Source of the DNA: an uncultured Bacilli bacterium
Lineage (GTDB): Bacteria; Bacillota_I; Bacilli_A; RF39; UBA660
NCBI GenBank assembly: GCA_944329545.1
Contig: CALVIK010000081.1
Span: forward strand, 1 to 13,366
Direction: 5' to 3'
DNA: 13,366 bases
The notes beneath the pieces are model-generated. The model had not been told where the DNA came from. It was given only the letters and a program-made list of their open reading frames with translations, and did no database searches. This document shows, in pieces, positions 1-7,625 of this stretch. The position numbers and the translations under genes were made by a program. How positions within the stretch are numbered: the stretch's first letter is position 1; the number at the start of each line of letters is the position of its first letter.

Positions 1-43
1 GTCTTTAATAAGAAAATGTTAAAATAATGACGAGGTGAGTTTT

Positions 44-727
44 GTGCATTTAGAGCATTATTTTTTACTATTTATTATTTATTCCGTTATTGGCTGGGGT
101 ATTGAAATATTGAATACTTTAATTGTCGAACGCAAATTTGTCAATCGCGGTTTTTTAATTGGCTCTTATTGTCCAATTTATGGAGTTGGAGCTTTATTAA
201 TTACTTTCTTTTTAGATGATTATCAAAAAGACCCTATAGTTTTATTTGTGATGGCCGTATTAGTATGTTCAATCTTGGAATATTTAACAAGTTATTTAAT
301 GGAAAAAATTTTTCATACTAGATGGTGGGATTATAGTAATAAGAAATTTAATATTAATGGCCGTATTTGTTTAGAAGCCGGAGTTTTGTTTGGCCTACTT
401 GGAATGTTGATTATTTATGTTTTTAATCCGTTTTTCTTTAATATTTTAACTAGTATTCCAGAAATGATTATTAAAATTTTATTTGTAATTATTTTAGTTC
501 TTTTTATTACTGATTTTGCGGTATCTTTTAAAATTATTACTAATATTAAACCAAATATTAAAAAATTGAATTTTAAAGATAATACTGAAGAAATTAGTCT
601 TACTGTTAGAAAATTTTTATTAGATAATACTATTTTAAAAAGAAGACTTGCCAAAGCCTTCCCACACTTTAAAATTTCTAAGAAATGGTTAGATAAATAT
701 TTAAAAAAAATAAGTAAAGGTGAATAA
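44..727 (+). CDS. CmpB/DUF1113-family integral membrane protein
   Basis: Predicted membrane protein of the family named 'putative ABC-transporter type IV' (ABC_trans_CmpB, DUF1113). No transport substrate is established and no ATPase partner lies beside it. Family hallmarks seen are an N-terminal helix ending in GWGIE, then FVNRGFL.GSYCPIYG, and later a TRWWDYS...GRICL block. There are about five hydrophobic segments in the first 170 residues, followed by a basic cytosolic tail of about 60 residues (KRRLAKAFPHFK...). The frame is open from a GTG at 35, but that codon lies inside the Shine-Dalgarno sequence GAGGTGA (32-38). GTG at 44, five bases downstream, is the likely start and gives 227 aa beginning MHLEHYF. 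A TAAAAT at 20-25 could be the -10 box; its -35 would fall outside the window. The family call is fairly sure, the function is not known. Confidence 0.82.
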   Translation: MHLEHYFLLFIIYSVIGWGIEILNTLIVERKFVNRGFLIGSYCPIYGVGALLITFFLDDYQKDPIVLFVMAVLVCSILEYLTSYLMEKIFHTRWWDYSNKKFNINGRICLEAGVLFGLLGMLIIYVFNPFFFNILTSIPEMIIKILFVIILVLFITDFAVSFKIITNIKPNIKKLNFKDNTEEISLTVRKFLLDNTILKRRLAKAFPHFKISKKWLDKYLKKISKGE

Positions 728-767
728 AAACTAAGTTTTTTTCCACAATAAAAGTGAGGTGGGAAAA

Positions 768-1313
768 ATGAAAAAAATGGCTTTATATGCCTTGGCAGTA
801 ATTTTAGTATTTGCTATATGTGGCTGTGAAATGGATAATACACCAGTAAAAAAAGTTGAAACTTTGCTCACTAAATATCAAACTTTAGATGATGAAGTTT
901 TAAAAGATTTAAATAATACTTTAAAAAAAGATAAATCTTTATCGGCTAATATGCGTAAGGAATATCGGGAATTTATGAAAAAACATTATCGCAATTTAAT
1001 TTATGAGATTAAAGATGATAAAATTGATGGTGATATGGCCGTAGTCACAGTAGAAATTACGGTGCGAGATTATTCCGATATTGCTAGTGACGCCACTGCT
1101 TATAGAATAAACAATGAAGAAGAATTTTTAGATGAGAATGGTAATTACAAGGCATCATTATTTACAAAATATCGGTTAGATAGATTAAAAGAAGCTAAAG
1201 ACAATGTTACTTATACAATCGAATTTAATTTAAAAAAGCAAAATAATGAGTGGGTAGTTGAAAATTTAAGTAGAGAAGATATGAGTAAAATAAATGGTTT
1301 ATATGAAAATTAA
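768..1313 (+). CDS. Small predicted lipoprotein, unknown function
   Basis: Exported lipoprotein of 181 aa. The N-terminus has a short basic start (MKKM), a hydrophobic core and the lipobox I-C-G-C, which predicts lipidation of the Cys at about residue 20 and anchoring outside the membrane. The mature part is charged, with a helical first half (KKVETLLTKYQTLDDEVLKD) and a second half of alternating hydrophobic residues (MAVVTVEITV, VTYTIEFNL, EWVVENL). This layout resembles NTF2-like/DUF4878-type lipoproteins, but I cannot assign a family firmly. An in-frame GTG at 759 is part of the Shine-Dalgarno GAGGTGG, so ATG 768 with 4-5 bases spacing is preferred. The gene follows the membrane protein by 40 bases with no clear terminator and no convincing promoter between them, so the two may be co-transcribed. 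Confidence 0.75.
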   Translation: MKKMALYALAVILVFAICGCEMDNTPVKKVETLLTKYQTLDDEVLKDLNNTLKKDKSLSANMRKEYREFMKKHYRNLIYEIKDDKIDGDMAVVTVEITVRDYSDIASDATAYRINNEEEFLDENGNYKASLFTKYRLDRLKEAKDNVTYTIEFNLKKQNNEWVVENLSREDMSKINGLYEN

Positions 1314-1320
1314 AGGTAAT

Positions 1321-1362
1321 TTGTATATTTTATCTTTTTTTTGTATATAATTTTTTAGGTGA
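1321..1362 (+). promoter_or_regulatory. Promoter and RBS of the D-Ala-D-Ala carboxypeptidase gene
   Basis: A perfect TATAAT lies at 1346-1351. The best upstream match, TTGTAT at 1321-1326, is 19 bases away, longer than ideal, so the -35 assignment is uncertain. The Shine-Dalgarno AGGTGA (1357-1362) begins only about six bases after the -10 box, so the mRNA would start almost at the ribosome binding site. Confidence 0.55.
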
Positions 1363-1366
1363 TAGC

Positions 1367-2446
1367 GTGCGGAAAATATTATTGTTTTTAATTTTACTTT
1401 GTTTACCTTTTTCGGTTCAGGCCTTTAGTAGTAATGCCAAATCAGTAGTTTTAATGGATATGGATAGTAAAAGGGTTTTGTATTCAGAAAATCCTCATTA
1501 TAAAGGGAGTGTTGCTTCAATTTCCAAAATTATGACAGCTTTAATAGCTATTGAAAATGGTGATTTGGCGCAAACGATTACTGTTGGAGATGAAGTTTTA
1601 AAAGCTTACGGTTCGGCAATTTATTTAAAAGCGGGCGAGCAAATAAAGTTAGAAGATTTGCTTTATGGTTTAATGCTTAGAAGTGGTAATGATGCAGCTT
1701 TAGTTATTGCTACACATATTGGTAAGACGGAAAAAAATTTTGTAAAAATGATGAATGCTAAAGCCCAAAAATTAGGAATGCAAGATACTTTGTTCCGTAA
1801 TCCTCATGGTCTTGATGAAGAAGATGGCGGTAATGTATCTAGTGCATATGATATGGCACTTTTAATGAGCTATGCAATGAAAAATGAAAATTTTCAAAAA
1901 ATAGTTAAAGAAAAATATCATACGGTTAAAACAAATAAAAATGTTTATAAATGGAAAAACAAAAACAAATTATTATTTAATTATAATTATACGACTGGAG
2001 GGAAAACTGGTTTTACAAAAAAAGCCCGAAGAACTTTAGTAACTTCAGCTTCTAATAACGATTTAAATTTAACAGTAGTAACTATTCAAGATGGCAGTGA
2101 TTTTAGCGATCATCAAAAATTATACGAAGAAGCTTTCGCGCACTATCAGAACTATACAATTTTAAATAAAGGAGTTATTTCTATTTTAGGTGAGGAATAT
2201 TATAAAAATAATGATTTATATTTGCGAAGTGATTTTACTTATCCATTTACTGAAAGTGAAAAAGAAACAGTAAATTTAAAATTCAAATTAACTAAAAAAA
2301 GAGAATATAAAAATGATGATAAAGTAGGTGAGGTTGAAATTTATGTTGGCGAAAAAAACATTCATACGGAAAATATATATGTAAAAATAGCAAAGACTAA
2401 ATTAAGTTTATGGGATAAGATTAAAAATTTTATTAAAGGCTCATAA
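1367..2446 (+). CDS. D-alanyl-D-alanine carboxypeptidase (PBP5/DacF-like)
   Basis: Low-molecular-weight penicillin-binding protein that removes the terminal D-Ala from peptidoglycan pentapeptides outside the membrane. An N-terminal signal peptide (residues 1-19, cleavage after VQA) precedes a complete peptidase S11 domain. It has SxxK as SISK (Ser51 nucleophile, Lys54), SxN as SGN at 106-108, and KTG at 213-215 within TTGGKTGFT. Residues about 260-340 match the C-terminal beta domain of this family, and the end (LWDKIKNFIKGS) looks like the amphipathic membrane-anchoring helix. Length 359 aa is slightly short but complete. The GTG start is supported by AGGTGA at 1357-1362. In Bacillus subtilis dacB lies close upstream of the pseudouridine synthase gene ypuL/rluB with spmA and spmB between; here the two are adjacent and spmAB are absent. 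Whether it acts in vegetative cells or spore cortex cannot be told from sequence. Confidence 0.94.
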   Translation: MRKILLFLILLCLPFSVQAFSSNAKSVVLMDMDSKRVLYSENPHYKGSVASISKIMTALIAIENGDLAQTITVGDEVLKAYGSAIYLKAGEQIKLEDLLYGLMLRSGNDAALVIATHIGKTEKNFVKMMNAKAQKLGMQDTLFRNPHGLDEEDGGNVSSAYDMALLMSYAMKNENFQKIVKEKYHTVKTNKNVYKWKNKNKLLFNYNYTTGGKTGFTKKARRTLVTSASNNDLNLTVVTIQDGSDFSDHQKLYEEAFAHYQNYTILNKGVISILGEEYYKNNDLYLRSDFTYPFTESEKETVNLKFKLTKKREYKNDDKVGEVEIYVGEKNIHTENIYVKIAKTKLSLWDKIKNFIKGS

Positions 2447-2447
2447 C

Positions 2448-2476
2448 TTGTCAAAATTTAGTCTTTTTTGTATAAT
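2448..2476 (+). promoter_or_regulatory. Sigma-A promoter of the rluB-like gene
   Basis: TTGTCA at 2448-2453 and TATAAT at 2471-2476 are separated by exactly 17 bases, starting immediately after the stop codon of the upstream gene. The expected transcript start is about 2483, only about ten bases before ATG 2493, so the weak Shine-Dalgarno GGTG (2483-2486) would sit at the mRNA 5' end. Confidence 0.75.
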
Positions 2477-2492
2477 TATTTTGGTGAAAAAA

Positions 2493-3206
2493 ATGGAAAG
2501 ATTACAAAAAATAATTGCGAGTTCAGGTTATTGTTCAAGAAGAACTGCTGAAAAATTAATAATAGCGGGTAAAGTTAAAGTTAATGGCGTTACGATTACT
2601 GATCTTGGAACAAAAGCTTCTTTAAGTGATACTATTTTAGTTAATGGAAAAATTATTAAACAAAGTAACTTAGAATATGTACTGTTATATAAGCCAAGAG
2701 GTGTTATTAGTACAGTTAAAGATGAAAAAGGAAGAAAAACTGTTGTCGATTTAATTGAAACTAATAACCGGTTATACCCTGTGGGCCGGCTAGATTATGA
2801 TACTAGTGGGCTAATCTTATTGACAAATGATGGAGCTTTAACCAATAAACTAATGCATCCTAGTAGTGAAATTGATAAAGTATATGTGGCGAAAATAAAT
2901 GAAGCGGTAGTGCCTAGCAAAATAAAATCTTTAGAAAATGGCGTTATGATTGATGGGATTAAAACTGCGAAAGCTAAAACGAAAATATTAAAAATTGATA
3001 AAAAAAATAACACTTCACTAGTTAAAATAACTATTCATGAAGGGCGAAACCATCAAGTTAAAAAAATGTTTGAAGCGATTGGATATAAAGTTATTAAATT
3101 AAAAAGAGAAGAGTTAGCTTTTCTAAATTTAAATGGATTAAAAGCTGGGGAATATCGACATTTAACAATTAAAGAAGTTAGAAAGCTTTATAATATTTGT
3201 CAATAA
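2493..3206 (+). CDS. rluB: rRNA pseudouridine synthase, RsuA/RluB family
   Basis: Isomerises a uridine in ribosomal RNA to pseudouridine; in Firmicutes the orthologue usually modifies 23S rRNA helix 89-92 (RluB type). Residues 2-60 form an S4 RNA-binding domain (MERLQKIIASSGYCSRRTAE, GKVKVNG). The synthase domain follows with LLYKPRG (65-70), the catalytic motif GRLDYDTSGLILLTNDG (98-114, catalytic Asp101), and the late motif HEGRNHQVKKMF (182-193). Length is 237 aa, normal for the family. The open frame reaches back to 2448, but the upstream residues are encoded by the promoter and are not homologous, so ATG 2493 is the start. It is transcribed separately from the carboxypeptidase gene. RluB versus RsuA specificity (23S versus 16S) is inferred from lineage habit and not proven by motif. 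Confidence 0.9.
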   Translation: MERLQKIIASSGYCSRRTAEKLIIAGKVKVNGVTITDLGTKASLSDTILVNGKIIKQSNLEYVLLYKPRGVISTVKDEKGRKTVVDLIETNNRLYPVGRLDYDTSGLILLTNDGALTNKLMHPSSEIDKVYVAKINEAVVPSKIKSLENGVMIDGIKTAKAKTKILKIDKKNNTSLVKITIHEGRNHQVKKMFEAIGYKVIKLKREELAFLNLNGLKAGEYRHLTIKEVRKLYNICQ

Positions 3207-3221
3207 ATTTAAAATGAAAAA

Positions 3222-3264
3222 TTGACTAAAAAAAAGGATAAATGTATAATTAAAATATAGGAGG
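3222..3264 (+). promoter_or_regulatory. Sigma-A promoter and RBS of the sortase gene
   Basis: TTGACT (3222-3227), 17-base spacer, TATAAT (3245-3250). A full Shine-Dalgarno AGGAGG lies at 3259-3264, seven bases before ATG 3272. The leader would be about 15 bases. Confidence 0.8.
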
Positions 3265-3271
3265 CTGTAAA

Positions 3272-4300
3272 ATGACTTATGAACAATTATTAGAAAAATT
3301 AGTAAATGATTATAACTGGACTACTGATGTTGCTAATAAATTTATAGCTGAAAAAGCTAAAGATGAAAAAATTAGAGAAAAAGCTTTATTGTCTTTGCAA
3401 AAAGAATCAGAAATTAAATCAGAGTCTTTAGCAGAGTTACCAAAAGAATCAGAAATTGAGGAAAAACCTAAAGTTAATGTGACGGTAAATAATATGCCGA
3501 AAAAAAATAAGAAATTTAAACTTGTTCATAAAATTGCGGCGGTGGTAATGACAATTTCTATAGCTGGTTTGGCTATAATGACGCCAGGAATAGTCGATAG
3601 ATTAAATGAATATCAAGCCAATGAAAATTTAAATCAAGAAGTTGCTAGTTTAGTAGTTACTGATGATGTTTACCAGGCTCCTGAAGAAGGCGTTAATTAC
3701 AAAGATGTTGATTTTTCAGCGTTAAAACAAATTAATCAAGATGCTGTTGGTTGGTTAGAATGGCAAGGAACAAATGTTGATTATCCAGTAGTTCAGGGTA
3801 ATGATAATGATTATTATTTACGCCGTTCATTAGATGGCAACGCTAATAGTGCGGGGACCCTTTTTATGGATAAAGATAATAGTGCTAATGTATCTGATGA
3901 TGTAACAGTTATTTTTGGTCATAATATGCGCAATGACTCAATGTTTGGGATGCTTAGTAATTTACAAAGTCAAGAGTTTTACAATGAACATCCAGTTATG
4001 TATTATCATACAGAAGATGCTATATATGAAATAGATTTATTTGCGGCGGTTAATCAAGATTTTTATGATTTAACACATGGTAATTATAATAATGAAGAAG
4101 ATTTTGTAACGGATATGCAGCAAGTAAAACAAAATTCGACTTTTCAAAGTGATGTTCAAGTAGATAAAGATTCTAAAGTGCTTGTTTTATCAACTTGCCT
4201 TGATTCTGGTAGTAATACTTCTCACCGTTTTTTAGTTTATGGAACGGTTAATAAAGTTTTAGACAAAACAATGGATTATAATGTTGCTATGACTAAATAA
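3272..4300 (+). CDS. srtB: Class B-type sortase
   Basis: Membrane-anchored cysteine transpeptidase that cleaves sorting signals and attaches surface proteins to the cell wall or builds pili. The extracellular catalytic domain (about 140-330) shows VGWLEWQGTNVDYPVVQG, which is characteristic of SrtB-like sortases. The catalytic His217 is in VIFGHNM, Cys309 in LSTCLD and Arg319 in SHRFLVYG, so the triad is complete. A single transmembrane segment at about 86-105 makes it type II. Unusually, about 85 residues precede it, predicted to be cytosolic: a helical block (MTYEQLLEKLVNDYNW...) and a charged linker with KESEI twice (44-48 and 58-62). Most class B sortases have only a few residues there. 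No LPxTG/NPxTN-type substrate is encoded in the window, so the targets must lie elsewhere. The assignment to class B is good; the exact subclass is not determined. Confidence 0.9.
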   Translation: MTYEQLLEKLVNDYNWTTDVANKFIAEKAKDEKIREKALLSLQKESEIKSESLAELPKESEIEEKPKVNVTVNNMPKKNKKFKLVHKIAAVVMTISIAGLAIMTPGIVDRLNEYQANENLNQEVASLVVTDDVYQAPEEGVNYKDVDFSALKQINQDAVGWLEWQGTNVDYPVVQGNDNDYYLRRSLDGNANSAGTLFMDKDNSANVSDDVTVIFGHNMRNDSMFGMLSNLQSQEFYNEHPVMYYHTEDAIYEIDLFAAVNQDFYDLTHGNYNNEEDFVTDMQQVKQNSTFQSDVQVDKDSKVLVLSTCLDSGSNTSHRFLVYGTVNKVLDKTMDYNVAMTK

Positions 4301-4334
4301 AAACAAAGAGGTTAATTTTCATCCTCTTTGTTTT
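4301..4334. terminator. Bidirectional terminator between sortase and ferredoxin
   Basis: An 11-bp perfect inverted repeat, AAACAAAGAGG (4301-4311) and CCTCTTTGTTT (4323-4333), encloses an 11-base loop. A T-rich stretch follows on the plus strand, and an A-rich stem base followed by TTTA gives a U-run on the minus strand. It begins at the sortase stop codon. On the minus strand the stem starts inside the last ferredoxin codons and its TAA stop lies in the loop. Confidence 0.8.
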
Positions 4335-4512
4335 CTTCTATTTTAATGGCTTCAGTTGGGCAATTTTCTGCGGCTTCAATAACTTCTTCAGTAACTTCAT
4401 CTTTAATAACTTCTGCTAACATATCATCATTAATTTCAAAAGTATCTGGACAAGTAGCTGCGCAAGCGCCACAACCGATACATAATTCTTTATCAACTTT
4501 TATTTTTTCCAT
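4312..4512 (-). CDS. Ferredoxin, single [4Fe-4S] cluster type
   Basis: Small acidic soluble electron carrier of 66 aa. Cluster ligands are predicted as Cys11, Cys14 and Cys17 in CIGCGACAATCP and Cys51 in ENCPTEAIKI, the pattern of monocluster bacterial ferredoxins with one remnant half. A fifth cysteine, Cys21, sits where the Thermotoga-type ferredoxin has a disulfide cysteine, but no partner cysteine is present in the middle of the chain, so it is probably free or an alternative ligand. The frame is open to 4560, but the start at 4512 has a strong Shine-Dalgarno (ACCTCCC at 4519-4525 on the plus strand) and gives the canonical MEKIKVDKELCIGCG start. It is monocistronic; no oxidoreductase partner is adjacent, so the redox partner is unknown. 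Confidence 0.93.
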   Translation of the reverse strand: MEKIKVDKELCIGCGACAATCPDTFEINDDMLAEVIKDEVTEEVIEAAENCPTEAIKIEENKEDEN

Positions 4513-4531
4513 AGTTTGACCTCCCAAATTA

Positions 4532-4560
4532 ATTATATGTAAAAATTTTTTAAAAAGCAA
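4532..4560 (-). promoter_or_regulatory. Sigma-A promoter of the ferredoxin gene
   Basis: Read on the minus strand: TTGCTT (4560-4555), 17-base spacer, TATAAT (4537-4532). The transcript would start near 4525, right at the Shine-Dalgarno. Confidence 0.7.
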
Positions 4561-4617
4561 GACTGCCCTTTAAAAAAATGTCAAAATATGATATTATTAT
4601 GATAAGAGGTGAGCGTC

Positions 4618-5391
4618 ATGAACTCGCGAATGGAAAGATATTATAAAAATAAAAAAGTTGATTTGCGTAGTGAGCGAAATAGACAGTTATATAGTGATAT
4701 ATATTCTGGTGGTAAATATACTAATATTGAAGGAATTGCTTCGATTGATAATGCCAATGAAATAGACATTACGAAAATAAAGGAAATGCTTAAAAATCGG
4801 GAAAATTATCAAAAAGAAAGACAGTATAGGAAAATAACCGGTGAAGAAGAATTGCCGGAAAAAAGTTATATTCGCCGAAGAACTTATCCTTCTAACGAAA
4901 TGCGTAATTATGATATTCGCGATGTTTTAACTAAAGCTAAAGAAAATAAAGAACCAGATGATAAAGAAAGAGTTTTGCGAAATACCCAATATGATATTTT
5001 AAAAAATTTAGATTTAAAAAGAAAGCAAGCTAGTTCAGAAAAAAATGAAGAAGAAGAATTAAAGGAATTAATAAATACTATTACTAATACTAGTATGTTA
5101 AACAAAATGAGTGATAATACTTTAGCGGCTGATTTATTCAAGGATTTGGTTTCTGATGATACTAAAGTTGGTGAAGTAAACAATGTTCAAGAATTAATTG
5201 AAGAAAATAAAAAACAAGTACCAAATTCTGCGATGGATGATTCGTTTTTTACTTCTAGTTTGAAATTGTCTAAAAAAGATTTTGAAGACGGTGAAAAAAA
5301 AGCTTTAGGTTTGGCCAGTAAAATTATTATTGCTATTTTAGTTTTAGTAATTATTGGGGCTTTAGTGGCTTTGGTTATGACTAATATATAA
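4618..5391 (+). CDS. Tail-anchored protein of unknown function
   Basis: I do not recognise a family. The 257-residue protein is highly charged and probably largely helical or disordered for the first 225 residues: a basic N-terminus (MERYYKNKKVDLRSERNR), a run of Arg/Tyr (SYIRRRTYP), and a Lys/Glu-rich middle (KRKQASSEKNEEEELKELI). It ends in one strongly hydrophobic helix (IIIAILVLVIIGALVALV) six residues before the C-terminus. There is no signal peptide, so the bulk should face the cytoplasm, anchored by its tail. A role as scaffold, division or envelope-linked adaptor is only a guess. A GTG at 4609 is in frame but lies in the Shine-Dalgarno AAGAGGTGA (4604-4612); ATG 4618 is the better start. 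A weak TATTAT at 4592-4597 may be its -10. The last 30 bases overlap the convergent gerKB. Confidence 0.75.
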   Translation: MNSRMERYYKNKKVDLRSERNRQLYSDIYSGGKYTNIEGIASIDNANEIDITKIKEMLKNRENYQKERQYRKITGEEELPEKSYIRRRTYPSNEMRNYDIRDVLTKAKENKEPDDKERVLRNTQYDILKNLDLKRKQASSEKNEEEELKELINTITNTSMLNKMSDNTLAADLFKDLVSDDTKVGEVNNVQELIEENKKQVPNSAMDDSFFTSSLKLSKKDFEDGEKKALGLASKIIIAILVLVIIGALVALVMTNI

Positions 5392-6450
5392 TTTTATTTT
5401 AATTACGGTAATTATAATTAAAATGATAAAAATAAGAACCATTGCATAAAAGAATATATTATGTTCTTTTACTGATGAAAGTAAAAAATTGTCGATAATA
5501 AATAATTGTAAAATAATTAAAACAGTGGCTTCAGTTATTAGTAATGGCAAATGCCATTTTTTATTATATTTGAATGTTTTTTTAATTACTTCGTTAAAAA
5601 AATATAAACAAAAAATTAGCATAATAAGCATGGAAATAATCCATTCAATAGATAAGAATATTTCTATACGGTCGACAAATTCACCAATATTTACTTGTCT
5701 TAAAAGATGAAAACCAGGGTATTCAAAAAGCAAAGATAAATTGATTCCGAAAATAGAAATGGTCATAAAACAAACACTTAAAATTGATAACATAGAAATT
5801 AAATAAAAAATAACATTTAATTTAGTATTATCTTTATGAACCGTATTTTGAGGAATAATTAATAAGAAGAAAATGGGGAAAACATTATAAGCAAGGACAA
5901 TAATAACTGATTTTATAACAGGGGTTAAACCATTATATAAAATGGGCTTAAAATTGCTGATATCGATATTAGTAATAAGGCCAATAACAATTAATAAAGT
6001 AATAATCGCGACAAAGAAAAATAAAATTAAACTAGTTTTAGAAATTGTCTTAATGCCTTTTGTTAAAGCATAAATGGTTAAAACCATAAAAACGATAGTA
6101 ATAACAATAGGGGAAGTATAATACAAAAATTGTGAACTGACAAAATGAGTTAAATCACTTAAAATTATAATCGCAAAACCTAAAGCAAAAAGCCCCCAAA
6201 TTATATTGAATATTATGCCAAATTTACCAAATAAGAGTTTGTTTTTTTCAACGATGCTAGTATTAGTCATAAATTTTCGAATATAAAAATAAGTAAAAAG
6301 CGCGATAAAACCAATCAAAATAGCTAAAATAATCGCCAGCGCACTATCGACAGAACTAATATAAATAATATTGTTTAAAGTAACGCCGATAAAACAGCCT
6401 CTAATTAAAAACCATACTAAACTATTGTATTCAAGCCTTGTTATTTTCAT
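5362..6450 (-). CDS. gerKB: Spore germination receptor subunit B (amino-acid permease-like)
   Basis: Polytopic subunit of a GerA-type germinant receptor in the inner spore membrane. This subunit belongs to the APC amino acid transporter superfamily (spore_permease family) and is thought to help bind the germinant. At 362 aa with about ten hydrophobic segments, it has the normal size. The segment YPGFHLLRQVNIGEFVDRIE (about 245-264), followed by an aromatic helix, is a family hallmark, and the N-terminus (MKITRLEYNSLVWFLIRG) is also typical. Its ATG overlaps the TGA stop of the upstream gerKC by four bases (ATGA), so translation is coupled. It is the last gene of the operon; no rho-independent terminator is evident, and its 3' end runs 30 bases into the convergent gene. 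The germinant cannot be deduced. Confidence 0.92.
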   Translation of the reverse strand: MKITRLEYNSLVWFLIRGCFIGVTLNNIIYISSVDSALAIILAILIGFIALFTYFYIRKFMTNTSIVEKNKLLFGKFGIIFNIIWGLFALGFAIIILSDLTHFVSSQFLYYTSPIVITIVFMVLTIYALTKGIKTISKTSLILFFFVAIITLLIVIGLITNIDISNFKPILYNGLTPVIKSVIIVLAYNVFPIFFLLIIPQNTVHKDNTKLNVIFYLISMLSILSVCFMTISIFGINLSLLFEYPGFHLLRQVNIGEFVDRIEIFLSIEWIISMLIMLIFCLYFFNEVIKKTFKYNKKWHLPLLITEATVLIILQLFIIDNFLLSSVKEHNIFFYAMVLIFIILIIITVIKIKLYISHNQSH

Positions 6451-7625
6451 TTTTGATATTCCTTTCTAATAGTATTTTCTAAAGATCCAGTAGATACTAA
6501 CTGAATATCAGTTTGGATATTTATTTGGGCTTTTGGAAAATAAGTATCATTCCAATTATTTTTGATTTTTTGCCAAGTATCAGGATAGTTTTTATATATC
6601 ATGTTACCTAAACCTAAAATATCACTTTTATATTTTGTTTGTAGCTTTTTTATTAAATTATTAATGTCTTTGGTTATTTGGTTGTTTAGTTTGCTTTCAA
6701 TATTGTTGATAATTTTTTCGTCATTTAAATTAGTATTACTATTTATTTCGGCTAAGGTAGCATCGCCTTTTACTTTAATATTAAATTTTTGATTATTTTG
6801 AATAGTTATTTTTGATTTAATGTTTTTCATGTTAAAATTAACTTTAGTTTTATCATAATTAATAGTAAAAACACTTTGCTTGACAGTATTTTTTAAAATG
6901 TTAATTAATTTACTGTCATTAGCATTAGTGTAATCTTGGAATTTATCACCTTTAAATATAGCTAAAGTTTCTAATTTTAAGTAGCTACTTGGACTAGTTT
7001 TATCTAAGTTGGCTTTGCTTTCTCCTTCTTTACTACTACCAGCGACAGTAATTGATGGTAATACTGGTTCTAATCCTTCGTTCAAAATATTATTGATAAA
7101 ATCGCTATAAGTAATAGAACTAGCGATAGCTTGTGTTTCTTCATTAGATTCCATTAATGTTCCAATATTTTGTGATGGAAAAGCTTCTAAAGGGGAAACT
7201 ATTTCTAAGACTTCTTTGGCCGTTTTATCTTTTGTCATTAATAAATAGAATTTTTTTCGAGATTCAGGATTGCGCAATAACCAATCAGCAACATTTAAAA
7301 AACCTTCTTTGGCAATATCTTCAGAAATTAAGACAACATTGATATGACCAAAATATAATTGTTTCGGTGTTTTTCGATCCACTTCTTTAGTGGCTTCAAT
7401 TAAACTTGAACCTTTTCCTGAATAGACGGTAGGTTTTGATTCACCTTCTTTTGAAGAAGTTTCACTTTTCCCAGCATTGGCAATCAACATACTTACTTCG
7501 TAATTATCATCTTTTTTATCAATGCCGATACCAGTTATAATAGCAATTTGATTTAGTTCACGATAATTACCACAGCCACAAAGAAATAAACAAAGTATTA
7601 ATAATATAATTATTTTATTTTTCAT
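6447..7625 (-). CDS. gerKC: Spore germination receptor lipoprotein subunit C, Ger(x)C family
   Basis: Lipid-anchored subunit of the GerA-type germinant receptor. The signal peptide (IIILLILCLFLCGC) carries a lipobox L-C-G-C with the lipidated Cys18. The mature start NYRELNQIAIITGIGID is strongly typical of Ger(x)C proteins. The N-terminal domain runs to about residue 170 (TPKQLYFGHINVVLISEDIA, VADWLLRNPESRK), and the Spore_GerAC C-terminal domain covers about 210-385. Length 392 aa is usual. The start has an excellent Shine-Dalgarno AAGGAGGG (7637-7630) located inside the end of gerKA, and the two genes overlap by 11 bases. Ser/Thr/Lys-rich inserts (SETSSKEGESKPT, SSKEGESKANLDKTSPSS) share the repeated string KEGESK. 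Confidence 0.94.
   Translation of the reverse strand: MKNKIIILLILCLFLCGCGNYRELNQIAIITGIGIDKKDDNYEVSMLIANAGKSETSSKEGESKPTVYSGKGSSLIEATKEVDRKTPKQLYFGHINVVLISEDIAKEGFLNVADWLLRNPESRKKFYLLMTKDKTAKEVLEIVSPLEAFPSQNIGTLMESNEETQAIASSITYSDFINNILNEGLEPVLPSITVAGSSKEGESKANLDKTSPSSYLKLETLAIFKGDKFQDYTNANDSKLINILKNTVKQSVFTINYDKTKVNFNMKNIKSKITIQNNQKFNIKVKGDATLAEINSNTNLNDEKIINNIESKLNNQITKDINNLIKKLQTKYKSDILGLGNMIYKNYPDTWQKIKNNWNDTYFPKAQINIQTDIQLVSTGSLENTIRKEYQK

Noticed and set aside
4908..5183. 91-codon minus-strand open frame opposite the tail-anchored gene.
   Set aside because: Low-complexity Ser/Leu/Phe-rich shadow of the Lys/Glu-rich gene; no ribosome binding site.
5396..5424. AT-only inverted repeat (ATTTTAATTA and TAATTAAAAT) near the end of gerKB, a possible terminator for the tail-anchored gene.
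   Set aside because: No G-C pairs in the outer stem and it lies inside the gerKB coding sequence; too weak to call a terminator.
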